Assembly: GCA_002722315.1 (NCBI GenBank)
Contig: PBLG01000001.1
Coordinates: forward strand, 1 to 64,000
Reading direction: 5' to 3'
DNA: 64,000 nt
Source of the DNA: Lysobacterales bacterium
GTDB taxonomy: Bacteria; Pseudomonadota; Gammaproteobacteria; Xanthomonadales; Wenzhouxiangellaceae
Shown here: positions 44,312 through 57,025 of the stretch, in pieces
Layout: the number at the start of each line of letters is the position of its first letter
How positions within the stretch are numbered: position 1 is the stretch's first letter
Notes under the pieces: generated by a model
Databases searched by the model: none
Told to the model about the DNA's origin: nothing
Seen by the model: the letters and a program-made list of their open reading frames with translations, nothing else
Made by a program: the position numbers and the translations under genes

Positions 44312-44770
44312 GTGTCTACCGACATGTCTAACGATTCCGGCAAGCCGGAAAACAACCAATCCGCCCCTGACGCCGCCGGTTTCGCCCGGACCGTCGTCTG
44401 GCTGCTGAGAACGCAGGCGGTAATGGCGGTGGCAGCGGCGATCGCCGCCGGCATCTTCGCCGGGAAAGGATGGGCGCTTGGTGTGCTGTCCGGCGGCGGC
44501 ATCGGGATCGTGCTGACGGCCATTTCGGCCTTGCGCACGGGAGCAGTTTCGGCCTCCGGCGATCCGGCGGCCATGGCGGCCGCGTTCTATCGCGGCATGC
44601 TGTTGAAGATGGCGCTTGCCGTGGTGATGTTCGTCGTCGTTGCGGCCATGTTCGCCGAATGGTTTTTGCCGGTGATTGCCGGCTACGTGGTCACGCTGGT
44701 GGCCTATTGGATTGCACTGCTGCGAATCGGGCGTCAAGCGGATTCGGGCGGGGCATTGAACGACGAGTGA
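44312..44770 (+). CDS. atpI: ATP synthase subunit I
   Basis: A 152-aa membrane protein with four helices (AVMAVAAAIAAGIFAGKG, GVLSGGGIGIVLTAISAL, LLKMALAVVMFVVVAAMF and LPVIAGYVVTLVAYWIALLRIG). AtpI is a non-structural factor that helps c-ring assembly. The start is GTG 44312, after a long polar N terminus; a start a few codons later is possible. Position at the head of the Fo genes supports the call. A palindromic insert of 269 bp separates it from atpB. Confidence 0.85.
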   Translation: MSTDMSNDSGKPENNQSAPDAAGFARTVVWLLRTQAVMAVAAAIAAGIFAGKGWALGVLSGGGIGIVLTAISALRTGAVSASGDPAAMAAAFYRGMLLKMALAVVMFVVVAAMFAEWFLPVIAGYVVTLVAYWIALLRIGRQADSGGALNDE

Positions 44771-44771
44771 T

Positions 44772-45040
44772 TAGTGGTCCTTCAACATGATAATTACGGA
44801 TTCAGTTGGTCTGTCAGCGTTCAGGGGAAGGCGCGGCTCGCAGTCAATGGCCATCGCCCTTTACAAGAGCCGGAACGCCGCCATGGACGCTGACAGGCCA
44901 ACCCTTCGGGCGCTCCTGTGGCGCAGCGCTGCGGCGTTCCCGTGCTTGCCAAGGGGGACGGCCATTGACTGCGCACGGCGCCTTGCAGCGCAGCGCCACA
45001 GGAACGCTGAAACCGCAATTATCATGTTGAAGAACCACTA
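44772..45040. mobile_element. MITE-like palindromic insert between atpI and atpB
   Basis: Terminal inverted repeats tagtggtccttcaacatgat... (44772-44795) and its complement (45017-45040) match at 23 of 24 bases, and both ends carry TA, as expected for insertion at a TA site by an IS630/Tc1-like transposase. Inside, gcagtcaatggcc... and ...ggccattgactgc form a second inverted pair, so the whole RNA could fold into a long hairpin. The short ORFs here look non-functional. It starts 2 bp after the atpI stop. Confidence 0.75.
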
Positions 45041-45051
45041 GGGACGACTGA

Positions 45052-45852
<801 letters not shown>

Positions 45853-45926
45853 TCAAGCATCAACCAACCCATGATCGTTTACTTTTATTCGGTTCATTTT
45901 TGACAAAGCACTACTCCAGGAGATAA

Positions 45927-46199
<273 letters not shown>

Positions 46200-46251
46200 A
46201 CGCGCTTGCGAACCTCAAGCCTGAAACCTGAACCAACCGCAGGGAACTGAT

Positions 46252-46725
46252 ATGGATGTCTCTCTGGGCACCCTGATCGGCCAGGCCGGTACCTTCCTGG
46301 TGCTGGTCCTGGTCACCATGAAATTCGTGTGGCCGCCCTTGACCCAGGCCATGGAAGAGCGTCGGCAGAAGATCGCCGAAGGCCTGGCGCAGTCCGACGA
46401 GGCCGAGAAGGCGCTGGAAAAGGCCGAGCAGCAAGCCGAGCAGATCATTCGTGAAGCGCGGGCCAAATCCGGCGAAATCATCGACCAGGCCGGCAAGCGC
46501 GGCAACGAGATCGTCGAGCAGGCCAAGCAGGACGCCATCGCCGAGCGCGATCGCCAGGTTGCCGCGGCCGAGGCCGACATCAAGCTGGCGGCCAACCAGG
46601 CGCGCGAGGTGCTGCGCGAACGGCTGGCCGAGCTGGCCATCAGCGGCGCCGAGCGGGTCATCGAGCAGGAGCTCGATGCCGAGCGTCATCGCAAGCTGCT
46701 CGACAAGCTGGCCGCGGAGCTCTAG
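46252..46725 (+). CDS. atpF: ATP synthase subunit b
   Basis: A 157-aa peripheral-stalk subunit: one N-terminal membrane helix ([31 protein letters not shown]) and a long charged coiled coil ([36 protein letters not shown]-like heptads). It dimerises and binds delta and F1. Standard length; 6 bp before atpH. Confidence 0.95.
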   Translation: MDVSLGTLIGQAGTFLVLVLVTMKFVWPPLTQAMEERRQKIAEGLAQSDEAEKALEKAEQQAEQIIREARAKSGEIIDQAGKRGNEIVEQAKQDAIAERDRQVAAAEADIKLAANQAREVLRERLAELAISGAERVIEQELDAERHRKLLDKLAAEL

Positions 46726-46731
46726 ACGACC

Positions 46732-47280
46732 ATGCTGGCCGAAACCACACTGGCACGACCCTACGCGCGGGCGGCGTTCAGCCTGGCCGACCAGGCCGGC
46801 ACCGTCGAATCGTGGAGCGCCGCGCTCGCCACGGCCTCCGAGGCCGTCGAATCCGAAGCCATGCAGCGCGTCATCGGCCATCCCAAGGTGGATGAAAAGC
46901 GTCTGCTGGGCCTGTTCGACGAAGTGCTCGGCGAGGCTGCAGAGGGTAATAACAATCGCGCCTTCAGGAGTTTCCTGACCGTGCTGATGCACTATCGGCG
47001 GCTGCCGATGCTGCCGGAAATCGCGGCACAGTTCGAAACGCTGCGCCGGGCAAGCGAGCATCGCCTGAAGGTCAACGTGACCTCGGCCGTGGAAATGGAT
47101 GCCGACCAGCTTGAAAGGCTGGCCGCGCGCCTGCGCGAGAAGTTCGGCACCGAAATCGAGATGGAAACCGGCGTTGACGCCGACCTGATCGGCGGGCTTG
47201 TGGTGCGTGCCGGCGACAAGGTCATAGACGCCAGCGTGCGCGGACGGCTGGAGCAGCTTGGAAGGCAGCTGGTCCGTTAG
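46732..47280 (+). CDS. atpH: ATP synthase subunit delta
   Basis: A 182-aa F1 subunit connecting the b-dimer to the top of alpha3beta3. Typical features are [21 protein letters not shown] at the N terminus and the C-terminal [36 protein letters not shown]. Complete. 103 bp then separate it from atpA. Confidence 0.95.
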   Translation: MLAETTLARPYARAAFSLADQAGTVESWSAALATASEAVESEAMQRVIGHPKVDEKRLLGLFDEVLGEAAEGNNNRAFRSFLTVLMHYRRLPMLPEIAAQFETLRRASEHRLKVNVTSAVEMDADQLERLAARLREKFGTEIEMETGVDADLIGGLVVRAGDKVIDASVRGRLEQLGRQLVR

Positions 47281-47383
47281 GCCGGCGATTACGAATCGAC
47301 AACCGAATCATCCAAATGGAATTGGCGACAAGTTTGTCCATGAAAGTCGCAATTTCGCAACCGATCAAACGAGTAATCAAGAC

Positions 47384-48931
<1,548 letters not shown>

Positions 48932-49008
48932 CTGGCGCGCGCCTTGTGCCCGCTGGCTGCGTTATCGAAGCCGCTTGATATTGCACACGTAATTCGGGAA
49001 CGATTTGA

Positions 49009-49872
49009 ATGAGTGGATCAAAGGAAATCGTAGGCCAGATCAAGAGCATCAAGAACACGCGCAAGGTCACGCGCGCGCTCGAGATGGTCTCGGCATCGAA
49101 GATTCGCAAGGCCCAGGATCGGATGCAGGCCTCGCGGCCGTATGCGCGCATGATTCGCCAGGCGATCGGCCACCTGGCCCACGCCAATCCCGAGTACAAG
49201 CATCCGTTCACGCAGCAGCGCGAAGACATCAAGCGCGTCGGCTACGTGATCATTTCCTCCGACCGCGGACTCTGCGGCGGGCTGAACAACAACATGTTCC
49301 GCCAGCTGCTCGGCCGTTTCCGCGAGCACCAGGAAAACGGCCAGGAAGTCAGCCTGGTATTGATCGGCAAGAAGGGCCAGCAGTTCTTCAAGCGCATCAA
49401 GGTCGAAATCGTGGCTGCGGTCCAGGACCTGGGCGAGCAGCCTCAGCTCGAAAAGCTGATCGGGTCGATCAAGATCATGCTCGACGGCTATCGCGACGGC
49501 ACGATGGACGAAATCTTCCTGTGCTACAACGATTTCGTCAACACCATGACCCAGCGCGTGACGGTCGACCAGTTGCTGCCCCTGCCGCCGGCCACCGACG
49601 AGCCGATGCTCAAGTACTGGGATTACCTGTACGAGCCGGACCCGGAATCGCTGCTCGACGACCTGCTGGTTCGCTACATCGAATCGCTGGTCTACAACGC
49701 GACGCTGGAAAACCTGGCCAGCGAGCACGCGGCGCGGATGGTGGCGATGAAGAACGCGTCGGACAACGCCAACAACCTGATCGACGAGCTGAACCTGGCC
49801 TACAACAAGGCCCGCCAGGCCGCGATTACCCAGGAAATTTCCGAGATCGTCGGCGGTGCCGCCGCGGTCTGA
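49009..49872 (+). CDS. atpG: ATP synthase subunit gamma
   Basis: A 287-aa rotary shaft. The N-terminal helix [35 protein letters not shown], the [12 protein letters not shown] loop and the C-terminal helix [32 protein letters not shown] are conserved. Complete. Confidence 0.97.
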   Translation: MSGSKEIVGQIKSIKNTRKVTRALEMVSASKIRKAQDRMQASRPYARMIRQAIGHLAHANPEYKHPFTQQREDIKRVGYVIISSDRGLCGGLNNNMFRQLLGRFREHQENGQEVSLVLIGKKGQQFFKRIKVEIVAAVQDLGEQPQLEKLIGSIKIMLDGYRDGTMDEIFLCYNDFVNTMTQRVTVDQLLPLPPATDEPMLKYWDYLYEPDPESLLDDLLVRYIESLVYNATLENLASEHAARMVAMKNASDNANNLIDELNLAYNKARQAAITQEISEIVGGAAAV

Positions 49873-49942
49873 CCGAACATTTGCAGAAATAGAGAAACTC
49901 GGGTTCCCGCCAGGGCGCCCACCGACCAGAAACGAGGTTTGA

Positions 49943-51340
<1,398 letters not shown>

Positions 51341-51342
51341 AG

Positions 51343-51461
51343 GCGCGCTATTCGCTCGCTGGCTGCGTTTTCGGCACGGCTGAAATACTTACGTACAACA
51401 CCGTACGCTCCGTTTTCAGCCGTGCCTCAAGCCTTGCCAGCGAACGAATATCGCACCTTTG
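51343..51461. repeat. Large palindrome between atpD and atpC
   Basis: ggcacggctgaaa (51373-51385) and tttcagccgtgcc (51414-51426) are perfect 13-bp arms. Outside them gcgctattcgctcgctggc and gccagcgaacgaatatcgc pair at 17 of 19. The loop has acgtacaacaccgtacgctc, the same GTAC...GTACgct core as the palindromes after atpC, so they belong to one dispersed repeat family. Confidence 0.7.
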
Positions 51462-51507
51462 CAAAGTAGATGATTCCGCGTCGCAACGGCAAGCAGTGAG
51501 AAATTAA

Positions 51508-51933
51508 ATGGCATCGACAATTCAATGCGATATCGTCAGCGCCGAGGCGGAGATCTTTTCCGGTGCGGCGTCCATGGTGGTGATCACCGGTGAGGAAGGC
51601 GAGCTCGGCATCGCGCCGCGTCACGCCCCGCTGCTGACCCGGATCAAGCCCGGGCAGGTTCGGGTGATGCTGCCCGAGGGCGGAGAGGAGTTCTACTACG
51701 TCTCCGGCGGCATGCTCGAAGTCCAGCCGCACGTGGTCACGGTGCTGGCGGATACCGCCGCGCGCGCCGCCGATCTCGACGAAGCGGCAGCGGTCAAGGC
51801 CAAGGAAGAGGCCGAGCGGGCGCTGTCGGACCGCAGCGCCGACATGGAAATGGCGCAGGCCCAGGCGCAGTTGGCCGAGGCCGTTGCGCAGTTGGCGGCG
51901 TTGGAGAGACTCCGCAAGAACCTCAAACGCTGA
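51508..51933 (+). CDS. atpC: ATP synthase subunit epsilon
   Basis: A 141-aa F1 subunit. The beta-sandwich ([44 protein letters not shown]) is followed by the regulatory C-terminal helices ([44 protein letters not shown]), so the inhibitory arm is present. Last gene of the operon. Confidence 0.96.
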   Translation: MASTIQCDIVSAEAEIFSGAASMVVITGEEGELGIAPRHAPLLTRIKPGQVRVMLPEGGEEFYYVSGGMLEVQPHVVTVLADTAARAADLDEAAAVKAKEEAERALSDRSADMEMAQAQAQLAEAVAQLAALERLRKNLKR

Positions 51934-52076
51934 AAAATCACTGCAAAGCTACTGCGCGGGCGCCTGACGGCGTCCGGCGGTGCTCGGCATCCTCACGTAC
52001 CTGTTTGTACGCTGCGGTGCCTGCGCTCCGGCGGCCACCGTCAGCCACCCGCTCGCTACGCTTTGCAGCGATTTTT
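51933..52076. repeat. Palindromic repeat unit 1 after atpC
   Basis: aaaaatcactgcaaagc at the left pairs with gctttgcagcgattttt at the right, with further matching inside (cctgacgg / ccgtcag). The centre has cacgtacctgtttgtacgctgcggtgcc. It starts at the atpC stop and would fold into a very long hairpin ending in a U-run, so it may serve as the operon terminator. Confidence 0.65.
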
Positions 52077-52079
52077 CCC

Positions 52080-52225
52080 CGTAGCAGATTTCTTGAGCCC
52101 TTCGCGAGGCGCCGGTGGTGCTCGGCACCCTCACGTAACGTCGTACGCTGCGGTGCCTGTGCTCCAGCGGTCGACGACAGCGGCCCGCTCGCTACGCTTT
52201 GCTGCGATTTTTCCCCGCAGCAGAG
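52080..52225. repeat. Palindromic repeat unit 2 after atpC
   Basis: A tandem relative of unit 1: ggtgctcggcaccctcacgt...cgtacgctgcggtgcctgtgctcc...cgctcgctacgctttgctgcgatttttccccgcagcag. About 80 percent similar in the right half. No gene is present between atpC and the DUF3465 gene at 52435; the rest of the gap holds the promoter at 52396. Confidence 0.6.
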
Positions 52226-52395
52226 TTCCTTCGTTCTTAGCGAACCGGTGATCCCGCCTGGATTTCTCCCTTGCCGAGCCCGCATTTCGACTGCTTGATC
52301 CGCATTCGCATTCCCGTGGTCGCGCCGGGCGGGTGAACCTGTTTTCGGGGGGGGCGTTATCCGAGGGCCGGTTGAATAGAACGCACGCTCTAATC

Positions 52396-52404
52396 TGATA
52401 TGCT
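52396..52404 (+). promoter_or_regulatory. Extended -10 promoter upstream of DUF3465 gene
   Basis: TGATATGCT fits TGnTATnnT, 30 bp before ATG 52435. A TTGAAT lies 21 bp further up, too far for a standard -35. Confidence 0.45.
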
Positions 52405-52434
52405 AGGCAGAAACCAGGTCATAAGGGTGATGAG

Positions 52435-52842
52435 ATGCGGATATGTGCTTCGTTATTGTTCATTGCTTCATGCTTGGTGTTGGGGGGATGTGGTCAAGGG
52501 GAAGCACCAATATCCAACGATAGACTGATCGAAAGTTTCGAGCAGGGCAGGACAGGAATCTGGGTGAGCGCCGAGGCGCCGGTCGTCCAGTTGCTTGGCG
52601 ACGAGGACATCGGCGGCCAGCGCCAGCGCTTCACGATTCGACCCCAGGAGGGCGTGGTCGTGCAGGTGCGACACTCGCTGGACGACTCGGCCCGTGTGCC
52701 GGTCGAGCGCGGTGACGTCGTCCGGGTCCAGGGCTACTACCAGTGGGATGCGCGCGGCGGCTTCATTTCGCGGACATTCAGCGACCCGGAACAACCGGGG
52801 GGCGGCGGCTGGATCGAACACGAAGGCGAGCGCTACGACTGA
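52435..52842 (+). CDS. DUF3465-family lipoprotein
   Basis: A 135-aa protein with a lipoprotein signal (FIASCLVLGGC19GQ). The rest matches the DUF3465 pattern: VVQLLGDEDIGGQRQRFTIRP...VVRVQGYYQWDARGGFISRTFSDPEQPGGGGWIEHEGERYD, an OB-like fold with a terminal W-I-x-H-x-G. Members may bind nucleic acid or oligosaccharide, but no function is established. The first 60 bases have lower GC than the surroundings. Confidence 0.75.
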   Translation: MRICASLLFIASCLVLGGCGQGEAPISNDRLIESFEQGRTGIWVSAEAPVVQLLGDEDIGGQRQRFTIRPQEGVVVQVRHSLDDSARVPVERGDVVRVQGYYQWDARGGFISRTFSDPEQPGGGGWIEHEGERYD

Positions 52843-52911
52843 TACCGAAGCGGCCCTTCACCCAGCTATACCGAGCGGCGCCGGCATCGCAACCGGCACC
52901 GCCATGTTCGC

Positions 52912-53583
52912 TCAATCGTCAAAATACTCGGGCTCGGCGCCCTGTATCTCGCCAACGGTTGCGCTTTCATGAATCTGGAGGTTGACCGGCCGCTCGAAGA
53001 CCAGCGGGCCGCCGACTTCGGAATCGGCGTGAATGATCACCGTCACCGGCTTGTCGGCCTTGGCGAACCGGGACTTTGCGACCCTCAATTCGCCCAGTAC
53101 GCGGCTTCCCTTCTCGAGTACGATCCCGCCGTTGTTGTTCTTTACCGATCCGGCGATCCCGCCCTCGATTCGTATCTGCCCGTTCACGGATTCCAGCGCA
53201 CCATCCACCCGTCCCCCGGATTGCAGCACGACCAGGCCGTTGACCGTCGCGACGCCGCCCGAGATTGTTGCGTCCTGGCCGATTTCGATGGAGCCGTTGA
53301 CCCCCTCGACATGCTCCGCCGACGCCCCGGCCCCGATCGTGATCTTGCCGTTGACGGTCGAAACGTGTCCGGCCACTGTCGTGTTCGAGCCGATGCTGAT
53401 GGACCCATTCACGCTCTCCACGTCGCCATTGACGCTGCTTTCGTCGCCGACCCTCACCGAGCCGTTGACAGTGCCCAGCCCGCGGTCCACGTCGGTACCG
53501 CTCGCGACGTCGATATCGCTGTTCATCCCGAAGCACCCGCCGAGCCAGAGCACGGCAAAAAAGACGGAAATTCGTAGCCTCAT
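52912..53583 (-). CDS. Bactofilin-like repeat lipoprotein
   Basis: About 223 aa from ATG 53583 (the track ORF begins 11 codons earlier). The lipobox is VLWLGGC. The body is nine or more short beta-helix turns of the form VNGSxxIGxxxxVxGxV (VNGSVRVGDESSVNGDVESVNGSISIGSNTTVAGHVSTVNGKITIG), resembling bactofilin/polymer-forming cytoskeletal repeats but exported. The end (ADSEVGGPLVFERPVNLQIHESATVGEIQGAEPEYFDD) is acidic. A periplasmic polymer or cell-shape factor is a guess. Confidence 0.65.
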   Translation of the reverse strand: MRLRISVFFAVLWLGGCFGMNSDIDVASGTDVDRGLGTVNGSVRVGDESSVNGDVESVNGSISIGSNTTVAGHVSTVNGKITIGAGASAEHVEGVNGSIEIGQDATISGGVATVNGLVVLQSGGRVDGALESVNGQIRIEGGIAGSVKNNNGGIVLEKGSRVLGELRVAKSRFAKADKPVTVIIHADSEVGGPLVFERPVNLQIHESATVGEIQGAEPEYFDD

Positions 53584-53675
53584 GAGTCCCGCTCCCGATG
53601 AGTATTGAATAGACAACCAATCATACGCCCGGCCCTAAGCGCGCGTAAGTCCCGAAAGTCACGCCCCGTGGAGGG

Positions 53676-54557
53676 CTATTCGGCTGAAGCGGTCGGGGGC
53701 CTGGCCGGCACCAGCCAGTCGCCGACGCTCGGCGGTGCCGAATCAGCGGTCTCCTCGAGCCCGACGAAGTCGAAAAGCGAGGTGTCACAAAGCTGGGAGG
53801 GCGCGACATTGGTCAGCGCCTTGAAGATCGTTTCGGTGCGTCCCGGCTGCCGTTTGTCCCATTCGGCCAGCATCTGCTTGATGGCCTGGCGCTGCAGGTT
53901 GGGCTGCGACCCGCACAGGTTGCACGGAATGATCGGGTAGTCGCGGGTCTCGGCGAGCTTCTCGAGGTCCGACTCGCGGCAGTAGGCCAGCGGCCGGATG
54001 ACGATGTTGTCGCCATCGTCGCTCTTGAGCTTCGGCGGCATCGCCTTCAGCGCACCGCCGTACAGCAGGTTCAGGAAAAACGTCTCGACGATGTCGTCCA
54101 GGTGATGGCCCAGCGCGATTTTCGTGAAGCCGTTTTCCCGGGCAAACGTGTACAGGTTGCCCCGACGCAGCCTCGAGCACAGCCCGCAGGTGGTCTTGCC
54201 CTCGGGAATCACGCGCTTGACCACCGAGTAGGTGTCACGCTCGATCACGTGGTAGTCGACGCCGATCGATTCCAGGTATTCCGGCAGCACGTGCTCGGGA
54301 AAACCGGGCTGCTTCTGGTCCAGGTTGACGGCGAAGAGTTCAAACGATACCGGCGCGCGGCGCTGCAGGCTGAGCAGCAGGTCCAGCATCGCGTAGCTGT
54401 CCTTGCCGCCGGAAAGACACACCATCACCCGGTCGCCGTCGCGGATCATCCCGTAATCGCCGATCGCCTTGCCGACGTTCTTGCGCAGTCGCTTGAACAG
54501 CTTGTCGGCGTTGTACTTGGCGGCCTTGTGCGCGGCGGTGTCGAGTGTTGCGGTCAT
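53676..54557 (-). CDS. ttcA: tRNA 2-thiocytidine biosynthesis protein TtcA
   Basis: A 293-aa cytosolic enzyme that adds sulfur to cytidine 32 of some tRNAs. The PP-loop is [18 protein letters not shown]. Cysteines of the Fe-S site are in TTCGLCSR, with another pair in [29 protein letters not shown] is family-specific. The C terminus is about 25 residues longer than needed and proline/alanine-rich. Stands alone. Confidence 0.95.
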   Translation of the reverse strand: MTATLDTAAHKAAKYNADKLFKRLRKNVGKAIGDYGMIRDGDRVMVCLSGGKDSYAMLDLLLSLQRRAPVSFELFAVNLDQKQPGFPEHVLPEYLESIGVDYHVIERDTYSVVKRVIPEGKTTCGLCSRLRRGNLYTFARENGFTKIALGHHLDDIVETFFLNLLYGGALKAMPPKLKSDDGDNIVIRPLAYCRESDLEKLAETRDYPIIPCNLCGSQPNLQRQAIKQMLAEWDKRQPGRTETIFKALTNVAPSQLCDTSLFDFVGLEETADSAPPSVGDWLVPARPPTASAE

Positions 54558-54639
54558 GGCGGGGAACGAACAGTTTCAAACCCGAAAGGATACAGGAAAT
54601 CAACAACCTGAGGCCGTCAGCGCCAGCCCTCGATTCGGA

Positions 54640-55596
54640 TCACGGGATCGAAATGCAGACGATCTTCGCGCTTGCCACGATCGTTGTACTGGTAAGGTTT
54701 ATCCAGCGGCATTGATAGCCCGCAACAGATCCCGGATCGGTCCAATCGAGAACATCGGTCCCGACAAGGCGTGACGACGTTTGCGGACAAGCGCCGTTCA
54801 GTGGTCGATCATTGGAATCCGTGCAGCTTGCGGTGGCCGCTCCAATCAAGCCGGGCGGAATGCTGATTTCTGGCGAACTGCTTTCATAAAGCTCGTCCCG
54901 GCTCCGGTAGCTGCCCGGTTGAAGCGCTGCCAGTTCGACGCATCCCGAAGCGGCAGCGCATGAAAATTCACCATCCACCTCCAGTTCGCCGACCACCCGT
55001 ACCGCCGGCTGGGTTGGTCCACTGTTTTCGACGAGCAACGCGACGCTGTCGTTGAACCGCTGTATTGCCACCCCGCCCTGCAGATCCACCGGCCCGTCGC
55101 TGAACACCTCGTCGGCCTCGACGCGGCCGGCGCGAACCTCGCCCGCCGTCGTAATGTCGCCGTCCACACTCAGCGCGCCCTGCACGTTCGCCTCCCCGTC
55201 CACGTCCAGCGGCGCGATCACGGCCTGGGCGGCAATCGCGTAGGGGGAGGCGTTGACCGGCTGGCGCGGCAGCAGCGGCGTGAACGCACCGGTGCTGGCC
55301 CCGTCGCGCACGCGGGCCTCGACCCAGTAGCCTCCGCCGGCCTCGAACGGCGCGCCGGTGAAGTCGGCGGCCAGCTCGAACAGCCCGCCGGTGACGGTCA
55401 CGTCGTCGAACGCGTTGACGTCGATGGAGGTCCCGCCGGCCTCGACGTTATAAAGCGCCAGCTCGAAGTCGAACGTGCCGTCGGCGGCCGTGCCGGCTTC
55501 GGTCAGGTAGCCCTGGTAGGTGAAGGTCGTGGTCTGGGCGTTTGCCGGACCGCCAATCAGAAGCAGGAAGGCAACAAATATTTCGACACGCATCAT
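54640..55596 (-). CDS. Secreted fibre-like protein, tandem paralogue A
   Basis: 318 aa from ATG 55596 (GGAG eight bases upstream; track ORF starts earlier without support). Signal peptide ends PANAQ. N-terminal domain QTTTFTYQGYLTEAGTAADGTFDFELALYN is a recurring bacterial module of unknown function, followed by PVNASPYAIAAQAVIAPLDVDGEANVQGALSVDGDITTAGEVRAGRV, a repetitive fibre-like strand. The C-terminal 90 residues have six Cys and differ from paralogue B. Last gene of the operon. Confidence 0.7.
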   Translation of the reverse strand: MMRVEIFVAFLLLIGGPANAQTTTFTYQGYLTEAGTAADGTFDFELALYNVEAGGTSIDVNAFDDVTVTGGLFELAADFTGAPFEAGGGYWVEARVRDGASTGAFTPLLPRQPVNASPYAIAAQAVIAPLDVDGEANVQGALSVDGDITTAGEVRAGRVEADEVFSDGPVDLQGGVAIQRFNDSVALLVENSGPTQPAVRVVGELEVDGEFSCAAASGCVELAALQPGSYRSRDELYESSSPEISIPPGLIGAATASCTDSNDRPLNGACPQTSSRLVGTDVLDWTDPGSVAGYQCRWINLTSTTIVASAKIVCISIP

Positions 55597-55627
55597 ATTG
55601 ACTTCTCCGTAGCGCAGGGAACTCGTT

Positions 55628-56584
55628 TCAGGGCAGTGGCGGCAGGCAGTAGATACGCGTGTCCACGTTTTCCGGGGTTCCCCCGGAGTTCTTGTAGAAG
55701 CAAGAGAATCTGACGGGCAAGCTGGTGTCCGCAAGGTTTTGCCACTCGTGCGCGACGGCAACCATATTCGGCCGCAGAGAGGGGCAGTCCGCAAATACCG
55801 GAACGTGTTCGCTCGTTGGGCAGCTCGCTACCAGTTCGGAAGTCAACCCGGCCCCCACTGATCGGCTCTCGACGACCGTGACGATTTGCGCTCGATCGGC
55901 CAGGACGGGAAAGGCCAGCACCGAAGGCGTGATGCAGCCGCCGGCGCAGCGCAACTCGCCATCGAGTTCGAGGTCGCCGATCACCCTTGCCGCCGGCTGG
56001 GTCGGCCCGTCGTTGCCGACGACCAGCGCGACGTCGTCGCCGAAGCGCTGGATGGCCACGCCGCCGGTGAAGTCCACCGGTCCGTCGCTGGCCATCTCGT
56101 CGGCCTCGATGCGCCCGGCGCGAACCTCGCCGGTGGTCGTGATGTCGCCGACGACGCTCAGCGCGCCCTGCACGTTCGCATCGCCAGCGACGTCCAGCGG
56201 TGCGATCACGGCCTGGGCGGCGATGGCGTAGGGCGAGGCGTTGACGGCCTGCCGCGGCAGCAGCGGCGTGAAGGCACCGATGCTTGCCCCGTCGCGCACC
56301 CGGGCTTCGACCCAGTAGCTCCCGCCGGCCTCGAACGGCGCGCCGGTAAAGTCGGCCGGCAGCTCAAACAGCCCGCCGGTGACCGTTACGTCGTCGAAGG
56401 CGTTGACGTCGATGGGCGAACCGCCGGCGTCGACGTTGTAGAGGGCCAGCTCGAAGTCGAACTCGCCCTCGGCGGCGGTGCCGGCCTCGGTCAGGTAGCC
56501 CTGGTAAGTGAACGTGGTCGTCTGGGCCTGGACGCACAGCGATGCGACGGCCAGCAGCGCGGCGGCGATGAATCTGAAGATCAT
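55628..56584 (-). CDS. Secreted fibre-like protein, tandem paralogue B
   Basis: 318 aa, the same length as paralogue A 31 bp downstream. Residues 20-225 are about 85 percent identical to A (QTTTFTYQGYLTEAGTAAEGEFDFELALYN...), while the last 90 residues share almost nothing except several cysteines. Constant stalk plus variable tip is the pattern of surface or receptor-binding proteins. Start overlaps the stop of the next operon gene by 4 bp. Confidence 0.7.
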   Translation of the reverse strand: MIFRFIAAALLAVASLCVQAQTTTFTYQGYLTEAGTAAEGEFDFELALYNVDAGGSPIDVNAFDDVTVTGGLFELPADFTGAPFEAGGSYWVEARVRDGASIGAFTPLLPRQAVNASPYAIAAQAVIAPLDVAGDANVQGALSVVGDITTTGEVRAGRIEADEMASDGPVDFTGGVAIQRFGDDVALVVGNDGPTQPAARVIGDLELDGELRCAGGCITPSVLAFPVLADRAQIVTVVESRSVGAGLTSELVASCPTSEHVPVFADCPSLRPNMVAVAHEWQNLADTSLPVRFSCFYKNSGGTPENVDTRIYCLPPLP

Positions 56585-56901
56585 GGCAAGTCCTCCTCGT
56601 CTGGTACTTGGCTGCGCGCGGCGGGCGGGTTTTCGAAACTGTCGGTGAACACCAGGCTGCCGGCCGCGCCGGGGTGGGGCACCAGCGCACCGACGCGAAG
56701 CACGTAGTCATCGCCCTCGGCCCGGCCGACGACGGGTTGTCCTGTCAGTGCGATCACTTCGAAACGGCCGCCGGACGAGGTTTCTCCGCCCGACGCGACC
56801 GTGCCGCGTTCGAGTTCCTGGGCCGCGATGCTGCCGGTAAGCAACAGTCCCAGAATCACCGCGATCCTGGGCGTGGGTCGATCGATGCGTTGAGTTTTCA
56901 T
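56581..56901 (-). CDS. Small secreted protein with SLVFTDSFE motif
   Basis: 106 aa from ATG 56901; the track ORF starts far earlier. Signal peptide RIAVILGLLLTGSIAAQ. Short beta domain (GGRFEVIALTGQPVVGRAEGDDYVLRVGALVPHPG) then SLVFTDSFENPPAARSQ, a variant of the IFxDGFE motif, near the C terminus. Function unknown. It lies between the beta-helix gene and the fibre paralogues and is coupled to paralogue B. Confidence 0.65.
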   Translation of the reverse strand: MKTQRIDRPTPRIAVILGLLLTGSIAAQELERGTVASGGETSSGGRFEVIALTGQPVVGRAEGDDYVLRVGALVPHPGAAGSLVFTDSFENPPAARSQVPDEEDLP

Positions 56902-57025
56902 CGTTCTCGGACTCCGTGTTGTTCGATCGAAAAGCCCCGTGGCATCCGGGCCGTGGAGGCTGAGCTGGCCCGGACGCCGTCTCGGCCCGGGGCGCCCGGA
57001 TTCGGAAGCGCGGCTCGAATGCCCG

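Noticed and set aside
44787-45041. Short ORFs between atpI and atpB on both strands
   Set aside because: They lie wholly in the palindromic MITE-like insert and mirror each other; not believable genes.
51938-52298. Short ORFs and possible CRISPR-like repeats after atpC
   Set aside because: The repeats are long palindromes with two tandem units, not short repeats with equal spacers; the ORFs simply cross them.
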